A stretch of 64,000 bases of DNA from Diplosphaera chodatii (lineage: Eukaryota > Chlorophyta > Trebouxiophyceae > Prasiolales > Stichococcaceae), in assembly GCA_032358165.1 (NCBI GenBank), contig JAALGY010000062.1, positions 1,426,001-1,490,000 of the forward strand, in the 5' to 3' direction. The stretch's first letter is position 1, and every line of letters begins with the position of its first letter. Positions 1 to 11,400 of the stretch are shown piece by piece. Both the position numbers and the translations under genes were made by a program. The notes below the pieces were generated by a model that was given only the letters and a program-made list of their open reading frames with translations, was not told the DNA's origin and made no database searches.

Positions 1-563
1 GCAGGCTGCAGTCGACAGTGATTACCGAGAGCTCGCTCTGCGACTCCTCCTCGAGCAGATACTCCCGGCCGTTCTCACCCCGCACCGGCGCATTGGACGG
101 CGTCACCTTCACGGCCGAGACGCGGACCCAGAGCCTGGGAGTGGGAGGACATCAGGGTTCGACGGTATCAGGCCGCCAGTGCACTGATCGCTCAACAAAC
201 TCAACCCACCAGTGCAGGCGGCTGCTGCTTGCAGCGTCGCCCCACAACACTGCTCACAGGGTGATGTCAGCACATTTGTGCAGGAGATACATGAGTGCCG
301 GGCAAAGTCGAGCAAGTTACAATCGCGAGACACGAAGCAGGTCGCTTTTCGGATATAGCCAATATATGCGATGCGGTTTGTGAGAGGCAGCCCGCGCACC
401 AGATCGCGAAGATCAGGCCCAGTGCAGCTGACAGCGGGATGAACACGTTGACAAACGTCGGGGACAGCGCTGGCATGGCATAGTGATGAGCCTTCTCCAA
501 CACCGAAGCCACAGGCTGCAACACAGCCGCCGCGGGCTGCAAGACCGACGCCACACTCGCCAT
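1..563 (-). CDS. V-type H+-translocating pyrophosphatase, N-terminal part (runs off left edge)
   Basis: Membrane proton pump that uses pyrophosphate hydrolysis to acidify vacuoles or acidocalcisomes. Only the N-terminus lies in the window. Exon 1 (563 to 400) starts with the ATG at 563 and encodes an Ala/Val-rich leader, then the first membrane helix (residues FVNVFIPLSAALGLIFAIW). The donor is GTGCGC at 399. Exon 2 (134 to the window edge) resumes in phase as LWVRVSAVKV and contains the cytosolic motif YLLEEES, equivalent to the YLIEEE stretch after helix 1 of plant AVP1-type (type I, K+-dependent) enzymes. The catalytic core is outside the window. The leader carries a short internal repeat (SVLQPAAAVLQPVASVLE). 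An in-frame upstream start near 752 exists, but 563 follows a better context and gives a family-like N-terminus. The gene is head-to-head with the HPt gene. Family assignment rests on about 80 residues. Confidence 0.72.
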
Positions 564-1029
564 GGCTGCTCTCAGCGGCACGCGTGCCAGACAGCGTGTG
601 TAATTGCAAGATTGACAACTTGGCTGCAGCAGCGTAACAGAGTTTGCATGCAGAATTGGGTTCCCTGAAGGAGTCATTAAGTACTGGCCATCAAGTGAGT
701 TTAGTAAGATGAGGGCCCGGCGATGCAAATCCGGTGTTGCAGATTTGGCCATCTAGGTCGCGCAAACTGTCCACATGTGTCTGCAGCAAGCCCAGGCATA
801 CTGCATCGCTCATCTCGATCGCTGACATCGCGCCGCGCCAGGAAGTCACCCCTTTGCCAACCGGCAACTTGTAATCAGGTTAACCTCAAGTACAACCTGT
901 GCGGAAGCTTGTGTGCAGAGGACAACAACTGTACTGGGGGCCATTGACAAGCCTCCAGCTTCCACACAGCCATGTCGAGCGCCCTCTGCTCAACGTGACG
1001 GCGACCCTTGAGCCCAGCACACGGTGCAA
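564..1029. other. intergenic region between divergent V-PPase and HPt genes
   Basis: About 470 bp between two divergent start codons, so it presumably carries both promoters. I see no conserved element, repeat or additional gene in it. Confidence 0.5.
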
Positions 1030-1741
1030 ATGGCGGACGCACAGCTTGCGCAGGTGCAGGCACAGCTGGATGCGCTGCACAATCAACTACGGGCGGATGG
1101 CCTGCTGGACGAGCAGTTCACGCAGCTGTTGCAGCTGCAGGATGAGAGCAACCCAGACTTCGTTGCCGAGGTGCGCTGGGTGCATCAGGGGATCGTGCCG
1201 GCACCCCTCCGTCATGCCAGCTGCAATGCTATTGTGTCGCAGGCATGCTCAGCGCTGCTTGCATGCATCCGCAGGTGGTGCAGCTGTACTTTGAGGACTC
1301 CGGCAGCAAGCTGGACAAGCTCGCGGTCAAGCTGTCGGGCAGTGATGGAGCTACAAATGGTGGCGCCAGCATCGACTACAACGACGTTGATCAGCTGGTG
1401 CACCAGTTCAAAGGCAGCTCCGCGTCGTTTGGCGCGCAAAGCATCGCAGCTGCATGCGTGCGGCTACGGGAGGCGTGCCTTGCACATGACCAGAGCACCT
1501 GCCAGGCGCTTCTGCAGCACATCCAGCAGCAGTTCCAGGTTTGCATGTGGCCCTTGCATACTGTGGGGCCCACGACCTGACGCGACTCACAGCTGCCACA
1601 CTCCACCTGCTGCCCTGTTCCTGCTAATTGCAAGAACAACCACATCATGTGCGTGTACTGATGCAGACACTGCGCACCAAGCTGGACGCGTTCATGCAGC
1701 TGGAAATCCGGCGCAAGCAGCTGCTGGGCGCCGGCCAGTGA
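1030..1741 (+). CDS. histidine-containing phosphotransfer (HPt) protein, AHP/YPD1 type
   Basis: Shuttles phosphoryl groups from hybrid histidine kinases to response regulators in the cytosol and nucleus. Three exons: 1030-1170, 1275-1538 and 1667-1741, all joined in phase 0, giving about 158 aa, the usual size for plant AHPs. Exon 1 ends DFVAEV and continues QLYFED, the standard alpha-B/alpha-C region. The phospho-accepting histidine lies in VHQFKGSSASFGAQ (exon 2), matching the family HQxKGSS motif. The C-terminal helix TKLDAFMQLEIRRKQL is also typical. The ATG at 1030 was chosen because it begins the first amphipathic helix. Several TGTAA motifs, the usual chlorophyte polyadenylation signal, follow the stop (1915, 1982, 2014). 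It is a canonical HPt, not a pseudo-HPt, because the His is present. Confidence 0.9.
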
Positions 1742-2160
1742 GGCACAGATCGTGTGACCATTCGTCGGTGGGCAGCATACGCAACAACGCATTCTTTTGG
1801 CGGCATGCAAAGCCGTCAATTGGCAATAATGATTTGTTTTCCTGGGGGCTTGTGTGCAACCTACCAATAACTGTGCTTCAGGACCACGAATCACGGACGT
1901 TTCGTGGTCATGGTTGTAACTCTTCGAGGGCCTGTCAACATGTGCACGGCGTGAGGCATGCATGATCTGTTCCAAGGCAAGTGTAAAGTCTAGCGAAGCT
2001 GGGCATCGGCACTTGTAACGTGTGCTTGCCCTGTTGTCATACCAGAGTGTACACGAGGATGCAGCATTGTGTTGCAAATGCCTCTACATGCCTGCCCTCA
2101 GCAAGGAATGTCGAGGCAGCATATATGTGTTGGTCCACTATCACACACGAAGGAAGCACA
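1742..2160. other. convergent intergenic region with TGTAA motifs
   Basis: Tail-to-tail spacer between HPt and CTU2. It contains three plus-strand TGTAA motifs (1915-1919, 1982-1986, 2014-2018) compatible with HPt 3'-end formation. No gene is visible. Confidence 0.45.
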
Positions 2161-4767
2161 TCAGCCACCGTCGTCTTCATCATCCACCAGCAGGTCCGCT
2201 ATGTGGACCCGCATTCGCTGTCGTAGCTGCCCTGCTAGCGACCCTAGCCCATCCTGAGCATTGTCTGCCCCAGTCAACAACGCACCCTGTCGCACTGTTG
2301 CCAGCAATGCCTTGCTTCGGTACAATACATGCTCTGGCAGCGCTGGGGACAAGGCTGCGTTAGCTCCCGATGTACCGACCATGCCCCCAGGGCCGGGCTG
2401 TAGATGCTGAATCATCTGTTGCCGGCAACTCCTGCAGCACGAGCTGCTGAGGTCTGCCCAGAGCTGCAGTTTCCAGAACACAACACGTCAGCTCACATGC
2501 ACCATCGATTAGGCCACAATGCCACCAAACGTTTCCAACCTGGGCATTGATAGCTAACGTACGTTGCCATGTTCTGGAGGCGCTGCAGCTGCAGCTAAAT
2601 GACTGAGCTCTGCATCCGCAAGCGGCGCGCTGCAGATGCAGCACAGCGGCTCGCCTGCTGCGTCCGCTGGTGGATCTGGTGAGTTCCAAGGGAAAGCCTG
2701 CAATGCGGACCTCAAACTCGACCATGGACTGCCATCAAACAGCACTGTCTCTGTGCAATCATTGGTCGCCTCTGAAGTGCCCTGGGCAGGTGCCACACCG
2801 TTCTCACCTGCAGCTTTGACGCTGTGCGCACGATGGTGGAGACACATGACGCCATGCTCGCCTGCAAAGACCAACGCACACATCGATTGGAAGGAATCTT
2901 CAAAGCTGTATTGTGCACTGCTGCCCGTGCACGGAGGGATGCCTGGTCAAGCTCAGAAGCGAGCGAGCAAGCGATGGCTGAATGCAAGCACCGAGGCGAC
3001 CCACTCACAGCTGGCCCCAGACATTTCACCTGCATTGTTTCAACAAACTCGCCCGCCAGCGTGTTCAAGGATGGCTTGCCGAGCGATGGCAGCAGCGGGA
3101 CTGACGGCACGACAGGCAGCCCCTTGAAGTGGCACACCAGCGCCAGGTCACGTGCGGCGACATCCTTGACTGGCAGCACCACGACCGGCTGCCGACCTCC
3201 GTGCCTGCATCAGCATGCGTGCCACGTTCCGGTCCCACCCGCAAGACTGCGCTGGCTTGCTGACCAGCAGATGCAGCAAGACCCACCTTGCATCGTGGAA
3301 CTGCAAGTCCCCTGGCAGCGCATAGCCGCTGCCCTTGGACATCGCCGCTACAATGTGTGCTGCCAGGTGCGTGGCGCTGCAGCCCAGCGCAACCTGCATG
3401 CAACGCGCTTGTCGTAATGTGCACCATCAGCCCATGGAATGGACCACTGAGAAGGCACTCCGCAGTGGCCATAGAGCAACCGCACTGGGCAGCCACGTAC
3501 CTTGTTGCAGCCCAGCTCAGCCGCTCGCCGCAGCAGCAGCGCAGATCGCAGAGACGCCACCAGGTCCTCCTTCCCGGTCTTATCTCTCACCGCCTGCAGC
3601 AGGCGATGAGTGCATGAGGAGGCTCAATACGAGTCAAGCTCGGCAGCCCGGGCCAGCTTTCATCCGCTGCGGCACATGAATGATGTGTGCAAGCACATCG
3701 GAGTTTGGAAAGAGTAATGCTAGACAGCAAGAAGGACTCTGCCTGGACGAGGTCGGCCAGCTGCTGCCGCCGCGCGCTGCCGTCGTTGGGCGCCACAGTG
3801 CCGCCGCTGCAGAACACGTCTTCCAGGCCGATGGCGTGGAATCCGATGGCGTGTCCCTCAGTGCCGTGGTGTGCAGATGCCCTGATGGCATCTGACGCTG
3901 CTGCCGACTGCTGCGGCGACTGCCCCCAGGCGCCACCCTCCTCGACATGCACCACGTGCAGGTCGAAGGCGATGACGCCGCGCTGCAGCCGCTCGGGCGA
4001 GGGGTTCCGCAGCCCTATGAGGGACTGCAGCAGCGCCCGCGAGCAAGCTCCTGCACATGCATGTGGACCATTATGAAGGGGTTCACATGGATGCATGACT
4101 CAACACCCGCAATGCAGCCCTCGTTGGATTACTCTCAGAGCGCTAAACTGAGCCAAACTGAGCGGAGGTCCCACCTCCCGAGAGCGCGAGCAGGACCCTG
4201 TCGCCGTGCTTGACGCAGCCCATGTTGCGCATGGCGTCGCGCACCTGCACACACGGCCGGCTACTCACCTTGCTGCAGCAGCATTGTAAGTTGACAAGTT
4301 AGTTGACGTACTAAGCAGCTGCCACTGTGTATGCACAGCCCACCTTGCCAAGCGTGACGGTCCACAGGCACTCAGAACACAGGGCGTCACCCTGCCGTGA
4401 CGAAACCTGATGCAGCATCGACGGTGTAGCTTCAGTGCAGGCTTGTCCTGCCACTTCTCAGTCATCCCAAATGACCTGTGAAGCATTTGCTTTCATGAAC
4501 CGCGGGCTACACACCCACCTGGGGCGCTCTGCTTTGGCACTTCATGCATGTTTGGGGCGCCGCAGCCCCTGGCGTCGCGCCATCTCCATTGCAATGGCCG
4601 CTGCCACATCCCTGAGTGCCGCACTCCTCCTTCGATGCTCTCCAGCTGAGCGGCAGACCACCGTTGGCCCTGACATCGTGATCAGATGCGGTGGCGCCCG
4701 AGTCCGCCAACCTGCTGACATCCACACTTTGAAGCTCCTCGTCGTCGAGGCTGCACCCTCGTCCCAT
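2161..4767 (-). CDS. CTU2: cytoplasmic tRNA 2-thiolation protein 2 (CTU2/NCS2)
   Basis: Partner of CTU1 in the complex that thiolates wobble uridine-34 of Lys, Glu and Gln tRNAs. At least eight exons are recognisable. N-terminal zinc-ribbon-like pairs CMKC and, after an intron, GDALCSEC align in spacing with animal CTU2. An adenine-nucleotide PP-loop GDRVLLALSGG continues across an intron as ACSRALLQ. Then come VRDKTGKEDLVASLRSALLLR, ATHLAAHIVAAMSKGSGYALPGD, VVLPVKDVAARDLAL, the signature GKPSLNTLAGEFVE followed by STIVRTASKL, a Cys pair in CCICSAPLAD, CCRSCRQQM, and the acidic tail IADLLVDDEDDGG before TGA at 2161. The ATG at 4767 is the best start in frame with CMKC, but an additional upstream exon cannot be excluded. 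Head-to-head with DNAJC3. Confidence 0.87.
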
Positions 4768-5194
4768 GACGCAGATTCGGTGCCAGCTGCATGCACGGGC
4801 GATGTATTGGCCACTTGAGGTGTCACAGGAGGCCGCGAGTGCATGAGTCGATGTCAAGCCAATGACATGGTGCCAGCTGGCAGCACAGCACATGTCGAGC
4901 AGGTTGGAGGTGCAGATGACCGCAGACGCAGATCTGATGACCGACGTGATTCAGCAAAGTAGCTTATGCTAGTAGCAGGCTGTGCGCCTGGTCTGGAACT
5001 CGTCAGCACATGCGCGCCTGCACATCATTGCTGCCAGCTCATGATCTGCACGCTGAAACAACCAATGTGACGCCGTGCAGCACTGATCAGCGGTACCCAG
5101 CAGCTGGTTGTCCGCTCATGATCTTGAATGTAGTCTACGCTGACGTCGAGTCCGGCTGCAGCTACCACATGCGCATGCAGCTGCAGCGTGTTCA
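4768..5194. other. intergenic region between divergent CTU2 and DNAJC3
   Basis: About 430 bp between two divergent starts, presumably promoter and 5'UTR sequence. No further structure was recognised. Confidence 0.4.
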
Positions 5195-8041
5195 ATGGCC
5201 TATGCAGCCCTGCTCCATCGTGCGATCTTATTGCTCTGTGGCCTGGCGATCGGTACCACAGGTCGGAATCGATGCAAGTCACCGTGCTCACCTCATAAGT
5301 GCCTGACACGGCGATTGCAGCTGGCCATCATTGCTCTACAGGGCGATGGCATGCGTACTGTATTGTGGCTCCTGCCGTAAGGTGATACCTTGCTGCTCAT
5401 ATGTTACACTAGTGAGAGGTTCTCACATGCTGCATCCTGCTGGCACCCTGCAGGGGGGGCTGCCGCCCCCGGCGCAGCGGCGCACCTGAAGGCGGGCGAC
5501 GCAGCGGTGTCCCGGGGCGAGTGGACGGCGGCCGTCAGGCAGTACACCGCGGCCGTCGAGGCGGACGGCCGCGCGGTGCTGGCGTACCGCAAGCGGGCCA
5601 AGGCGCACAGCGGGCTGGGGGACCACAGGGCTGCGCTGCGGGACCTGGGCTCGGCCCTGGAGCTGGACCCCGGCTCCGTCGCCCTGCACCTCGAGCGCGG
5701 CCGGCTGCGGCGGGACCTGTGCGACTTTGCGGGGGCGGAGGCGGACTTCAGGGCGGTGCTGGAGGCGAAGCCGGCGCACTCGAAGGCCGAGCACGAGCTG
5801 GACAGGGCATCGCGCGGGCTGCAGGCCCTCGAGGCAGCGCGCATCGCCAGGTCGGCACCAGCTCAAGCTGCGAAACCGAAGCACCGTCCACATTCCGATG
5901 GCACAGCAAGCAGCTCCCCAGCCAGAGTGACGAGCACCGTCACATTGCAGCTGCTGTTTGCTGCTGGAGCCTCAAGTGCTGTTCGCACGGACCGTGAAGG
6001 CTTGGCGTACTGCAGGGAGACGGGGGATGCCGCGGCCACGCGCGCGCAGCTGGCGACGCTGTTCGAGCTGGCGGCCTTCTGCACGGAGGCCAAGCTCGCG
6101 GAGGCGGCGCTGCAGCTGGCCGAGAAGGACTACAGCGGCGTCGTGGCCCTCACCGCACAGGTGGACTGTTCGCTTGCATCCGCTAACTTTGACACTCGAA
6201 TGCTTGCCCAATCCGATGCTTACAAGAGCGCAAGCACGGCACGAGTGGGCCTGTGGCATGCTGTCAAGCTGCGATCCCTGCTAGGATCCCTTCTTCTGTG
6301 GCCGCACAGGTGCTGAAGGCGGAGCCGTCGAACCAGGAGGCGCTGCTGGCGCGCGCCCGGGCATATCTGCAGCTTGCGGACCTGGACATGGCCAAGCGCC
6401 ACCTGGGAGAAGCGCTCAAGCACGACCCCGACAGCCAGGAGGCCATGGCCGAGTTTCGCAAGCTCAAGAAGCTGGCCAAGCTGCAGGGGCAGGTCAGTCG
6501 GCGTGCATGGCTCCAATCTGTGTTGAGCTCTTTGCAGCAGATGGCAGGTATCACACGCAGTGAGGGCGGTGAGTGCTGGGGATGGACGTGCGGCCCACAT
6601 CCGCATGGCTGTGAGGGTGCTGCTCTGCAGTTGTACAGTTGTTGCAAAACGGCTCGGATTGGTGCAGGGACGGAATGCGTTGGAGAACGATGACTGGAAG
6701 GCCGCTGAGAAGGCCTTCATTGATGCGCTGTGGGTGGATCAGACAGCCAATGCCGTCAATGCCATCTCCTGGATCGGCCTGTGCAAGGTGTGCGCCTACG
6801 ATGTCAGCGAGAGGGTACTGCCTTACTTTCCACTCTGGTGACGAGCTGGCGTTGGCCCTGCCCCATGCTTGCTACCTCCGTCTTTCCATTTGTCAAGTAA
6901 GTGCCTCTGTTGCCGCTACACAGGCGCAGCTGGAGCTGCCAAACAATGCAGAGGCGCTGCGTGCGTGCAACGCAGCAGTTGACATGAACCGTGATGATGC
7001 AGAGTGCCGTGTGCTGAAGGTGCGAACCCTGAGTGCGCCCTTGCATGTGTGTGAATTGCAAGGCCAATCGTCCAGCATTGCTGCAGCCTGCGTCAAACTA
7101 TCTATTGTACATGTGCCAGGTGCGGGCTCTGCTAAAGGACAGTCAGTATGATGCGGCCATTGCTGAAGCTCGGGCAGCCCGGGATGCGCACAAAGATGAC
7201 CGTACAGTGCGTGAGGTGTGTGTAGGCGCCATCAGCCACCTTGCAGACAGCAACCTCACCCACTTGCCCGACGACTGCAGTCCGGTTTGATAATCTTGAG
7301 CTTCTCATTGCAAGTGGCTGGCTGCAAACTTTGGCCGTGCTCATGCAGGTCCTGCACGAGGCAGAGAAAGCAAAGAAGATGGCAGAGCGCAAAGACTACT
7401 TCCAGATACTGGGTATTGACCGTGATGCATCGCCCCGTGATGTCAAGCAGGTGACTGTCGAAGCGGGCCATAGCACCTGCAGCAATCTGGCAGGGCACCT
7501 GCGTGCAGTCTCGTTGTCAGGATTTGCCTGCATTCCACACGAGGTTTTGTTGCTGGCAAAACGCTGCTCAAGCTGGTGGGTACCGGTGTCGCCCGGCTGT
7601 GCGCAGGCGTACCGGCAGGCGGCCAAGCGGCTGCACCCGGACAAGGCCCGGGCGGAGGGCGTCACCAAGGAGGCCGCCGAGAAGGCCTTCCACGACCTGG
7701 CAGAGGCCTACGAGGTGCAGCTGCATCCAGCTAGTGCATGATTGCTGATGTCCGTGCACCCCGGGGACGAAGTGCTGCAAGCCTGTCTGTAGATAGCGTG
7801 GCACACTTCATGAGGCAAATGCAAAGAGCCACCTTGGTGATCTCCACGCTCTCTGGGGCAGACTGCTGAGCGGCTGCAACCCTTTCGTGGCAATCGGCAG
7901 GTGCTGTCAGACGAGGAGAAACGGGAACGCTGGGAGTCCGGCGAAGACATTGAAACATCCGAACACAACGAGGGCCATGGGCACCCCTTTTGGCACATGC
8001 AGCAGGGCGGCGCCCAGTTCCACTTTCAATGGGGGGACTGA
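5195..8041 (+). CDS. DNAJC3: ER-lumenal TPR/J-domain co-chaperone DNAJC3 (P58IPK)
   Basis: ER-lumenal co-chaperone that delivers unfolded proteins to BiP and stimulates its ATPase. Ten exons: 5195-5261, 5454-5850, 6016-6160, 6310-6492, 6668-6787, 6924-7019, 7120-7215, 7349-7450, 7607-7714 and 7901-8041. They sum to 1455 nt with every phase consistent, encoding 484 aa against about 500 in animals. Exon 1 is a cleavable signal peptide (MAYAALLHRAILLLCGLAIG). TPR repeats occupy roughly residues 30-350, including KLKKLAKLQG and the GRNALENDDWKAAEKAF repeat. The J-domain starts at RKDYFQILGIDRDASPRDVKQ and has the HPD motif in KRLHPDKARAEG. The C-terminus FHFQWGD resembles the FKFHF(N) end of animal P58IPK. 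No KDEL-like signal is present, as in other family members. Confidence 0.93.
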
Positions 8042-8470
8042 GGCCCGCTGCGCCTTGCTGGCACCATTGATCTGGAACAGCGCCGTGACTGTTAGTGTAT
8101 ACTGCAAAATTGTTTGTACCTCAGGCGAACTGCAATGCACCTTAGCCAAACTGAACAGCTCGTCTGTTGAAACTTCCATCATAGATGACCTCCTGGCGGC
8201 CAGCTGTGTTATCGGACGAGAAGCGATCATGTGTACTCCAGCTGCCCCCAAAATACCCATGCTGAGAGTGACCTCCAACATCAGTGGGCAGCACAGCAGT
8301 GTAGCAGCCAAAAAACGTTAACCGACGAAACCAGTGTTGCATGTCCGTACTTCAGTTTACCAGGGTGCTATGACAGTCTGCGGGTTGTTAGTCAGGTGCT
8401 CACTCACACCATGCTTCCGTGCGTAACGCGTGGTGGGACGGTGCGTCATTGGGTCCTGCTCTCGCTGCTA
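8042..8470. other. convergent spacer between DNAJC3 and acetyl-CoA synthetase
   Basis: 3' flanks of two convergent genes, about 430 bp. I see no gene or repeat here. Confidence 0.4.
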
Positions 8471-11400
8471 TCACTTGGACTTCTTTGCCGGGCGCTCCTT
8501 GATGAGTTGATCCACCACTCCAGGGTCTGCCAGTGAAGAGGTGTCCCTGCAAGGTTCACATGGCTGTCAACCGCCAATGCTGCCACTTTGAACAGGGTTG
8601 ACTCATGCGCTGTGGAGTTGCACGGCGGTGCAAGAACCTGTTGGCTGCCCTCAGCACCTCAGCAACCTGATGGGATTGCCATAGGTGCCAAGTACCAATG
8701 CTGCATCCTGGACACAGCAGACTCACCCCAGGTCATCGTCCTTGTGGTCGGCGATCTTGCGCAGGATGCGCCGCATGATCTTGCCGGACCGTGTCTTGGG
8801 CAGCCCTGCGCAAGGCATGACTCTAAGCAACAGCACACTACATTGCCCCACACTCATGCAGCCGCTGTCAGCTGTGACAAAGTGATGGTCGCCAGGCATG
8901 CGTCGCAGCACACATGAGATGATGCATGGTGGGTGACATACCTGGCGCCCAGTGGATGACCTCTGGCACGGCAAAGGCGCCTGCAGGCAGCAGGTGCACG
9001 CGGGGCATCAGCTTCTGCTGTGTGGCTGCACAGGCCAATGCCACCTCACACCGATGCCGAAGGCGATGGCTGGTCGGAGGAGCTCACCGATCTGGGAGCG
9101 GATGTGGCCGACCAGCGCCTTCCTGACGCCCTCGCGGTCGCCCGCCTTGCCCGCCTCATCGCTCAGCGTCACAAACGCGTAGATGGCCTGCCCCTTCACC
9201 TCGTGGTCGATCCTGCAGGCGCGACAGTGCTGTTGTCCAAAGCGAATAGGCAGCTGTGAGTGCAGACAGCCTCCTCGTTCCTGGACATTGCACTTCTTTC
9301 TGTAGGCTACAAAGGCCTGGCACAGGAGTGCGTACCCAATGACTGCTGCCTCAGAGCAGGCAGGGTGGCCAGTGAGCGTGTTCTCCACCTCTGCTGTGCC
9401 GATGCGATGGCCTGCAACAGAGAACACACTTCGATACGTTCGACACCGACTGCGCCAGGCATGTATCTAAGACCATGATGATGTTAGTGCATTTCGATGC
9501 AAATGCCATGTGAGCGCACCAGAGACGTTGATGACATCATCGACGCGGCCTGTGATCCAGATGTAGCCGTCGGCATCAATGCGTGCGCCGTCGCCCGCAA
9601 AGTAGTACCCCTGTCAACATGTACCTGATATGTTCGAGCTGATGCACCTGCTGTCTACCAGCTGGTCCACAACCAACTCGCGAGCCTGGCATCATGAGGT
9701 GTTTGCAGGCGCTCCGCACCTTGAAGGGCTCAAAGTACGTCTTCTCAAAGCGCTCGTGATTTTGGTACAGGTCTGCAAAGACACGTTGTCATGCTGGTCA
9801 TATGAAGGGGTTTGATTGCGTCCCAGGGCTGCTGACTGTCTCTTAGCAGTTGTGTTGTGGTCAGCGTCGCTGTGCACACACAGCAGAAGTGCTGGGCAGC
9901 ATGCACCTCGCATCATGGACGGCCATGGCCCCTTCAGCGCCAGAATGCCTGCACATCATGGCATAGCATGAAGTAACTCACATGCCTGATGCTAGATTCA
10001 GCACAACATCAGCAGTTGTCTGTTATACAATGCATCACAATGTAAAACAGCTTTGCAGCACACCCTGTGCCGGCCGCTCCTTGATCTCCTCGCCCTTTTC
10101 AGTAAGCAGCACAGGCTGCACGCCAAAGAACGGCAGCGTCGCGCATCCCGGCTTCGTCGGCCATGCGCCTGCATCAGGAACAGTGCTTACAGGCTCCTGT
10201 CATCCTCGGAGCAGGTTATGAGGCTGGGGAACTGTGGCCTGCATGATCGGAGAAGTTGTTAAGGTATCCACTGCCTGTCGCACCTGCCAAAGGTGTGAGA
10301 CATGCGCTGCCTGTTTCTGTTTGCCACCTGGACATTGCATGGGTATATCTTAGAAACATAAGTCACCAAGGTTGAAAACACCGTATGTGATCTTGAGAAC
10401 CTCAGTATCCGGGGAGACAAACAAAATTTGACTGTGTACAGTGGTCCGCAACACCCACCATGTATCTGCAAATACAAGTTTATTCTATCAGTGTCAGTAG
10501 GGTCGAGTGCTACTTGGATGCACAGTGTCACAGCCACCGCATCTGTTGCGGCAGCTTGTCCCGCAGCACGAGCAGGCAGTGTTGCAAGCGAGGCGCATGG
10601 CGCACCTACTATCGGGCAGCGCCCCTCCCCCACTACCTGGTCAAACCACTTCCACGCCGCGTCACCTGTCAGAAAGAGGAACACATTGTCGATGCCTCTC
10701 GGCCGTAGGCTGGCCGTGATCGCAATGCTGCAAGCTCAAACAGTTAGCACACTCACCAATGGGCTCGCCGACGGTGCCCAGCACGCGCAGCGAGGAGCGG
10801 TCGTGGCGCTTGACCGGCGCATCGCCGTGCTGCATCAGCGCCCGGATGAGGGTGGGCGCCGTGTAAAACACCCGCACCTGCACATGACGCATGCATCTGA
10901 CCAGGTCGACTGCCCATCACCCGGTTCAGGCACATGCATAATCCTCGCAGCTTCACAGGCTTGCTTGTTACACCGAGTCACTCTGGACGACAAGGTGCGC
11001 ACCCTGTAGCGCTCGATGACCTCCCACACGCGGTCGACCGTCGGGAAGGTGGGCGTGCTGCCGAACAGCACCTGCACCCAGTGCTCGCTTGTCACCCTTT
11101 GAACTGACAGAGTTGGGCCCCCTCCCGGCCTGCAGACTCTGCATGCAATATGACATGACTTGCCTGCGTGGCGCCGACCAGCAGGGGCCCATAGGCGAGG
11201 TAGGTGTGGCCCGTCACCCACCCGCAATCCGCAGTGCACCAGAACACGTCGCCAGGCTGCACAACGCACTCACAGTCCTCAGCATTCCTCTTGCAACCCT
11301 CAGCACGTAGCATAGACCATACTGTCCAGATGTGCTGTGTGCAGCGTAACTCTGCAGTTCAGATGACCTGCAGGTCGAAGACATAGCGCGTGCTGACGGC

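Noticed and set aside
1024..1965. 313-codon open frame over the HPt gene
   Set aside because: Begins with a GTG, reads through both HPt introns and leaves the HPt frame after the first exon; the spliced model matches the family and this does not.
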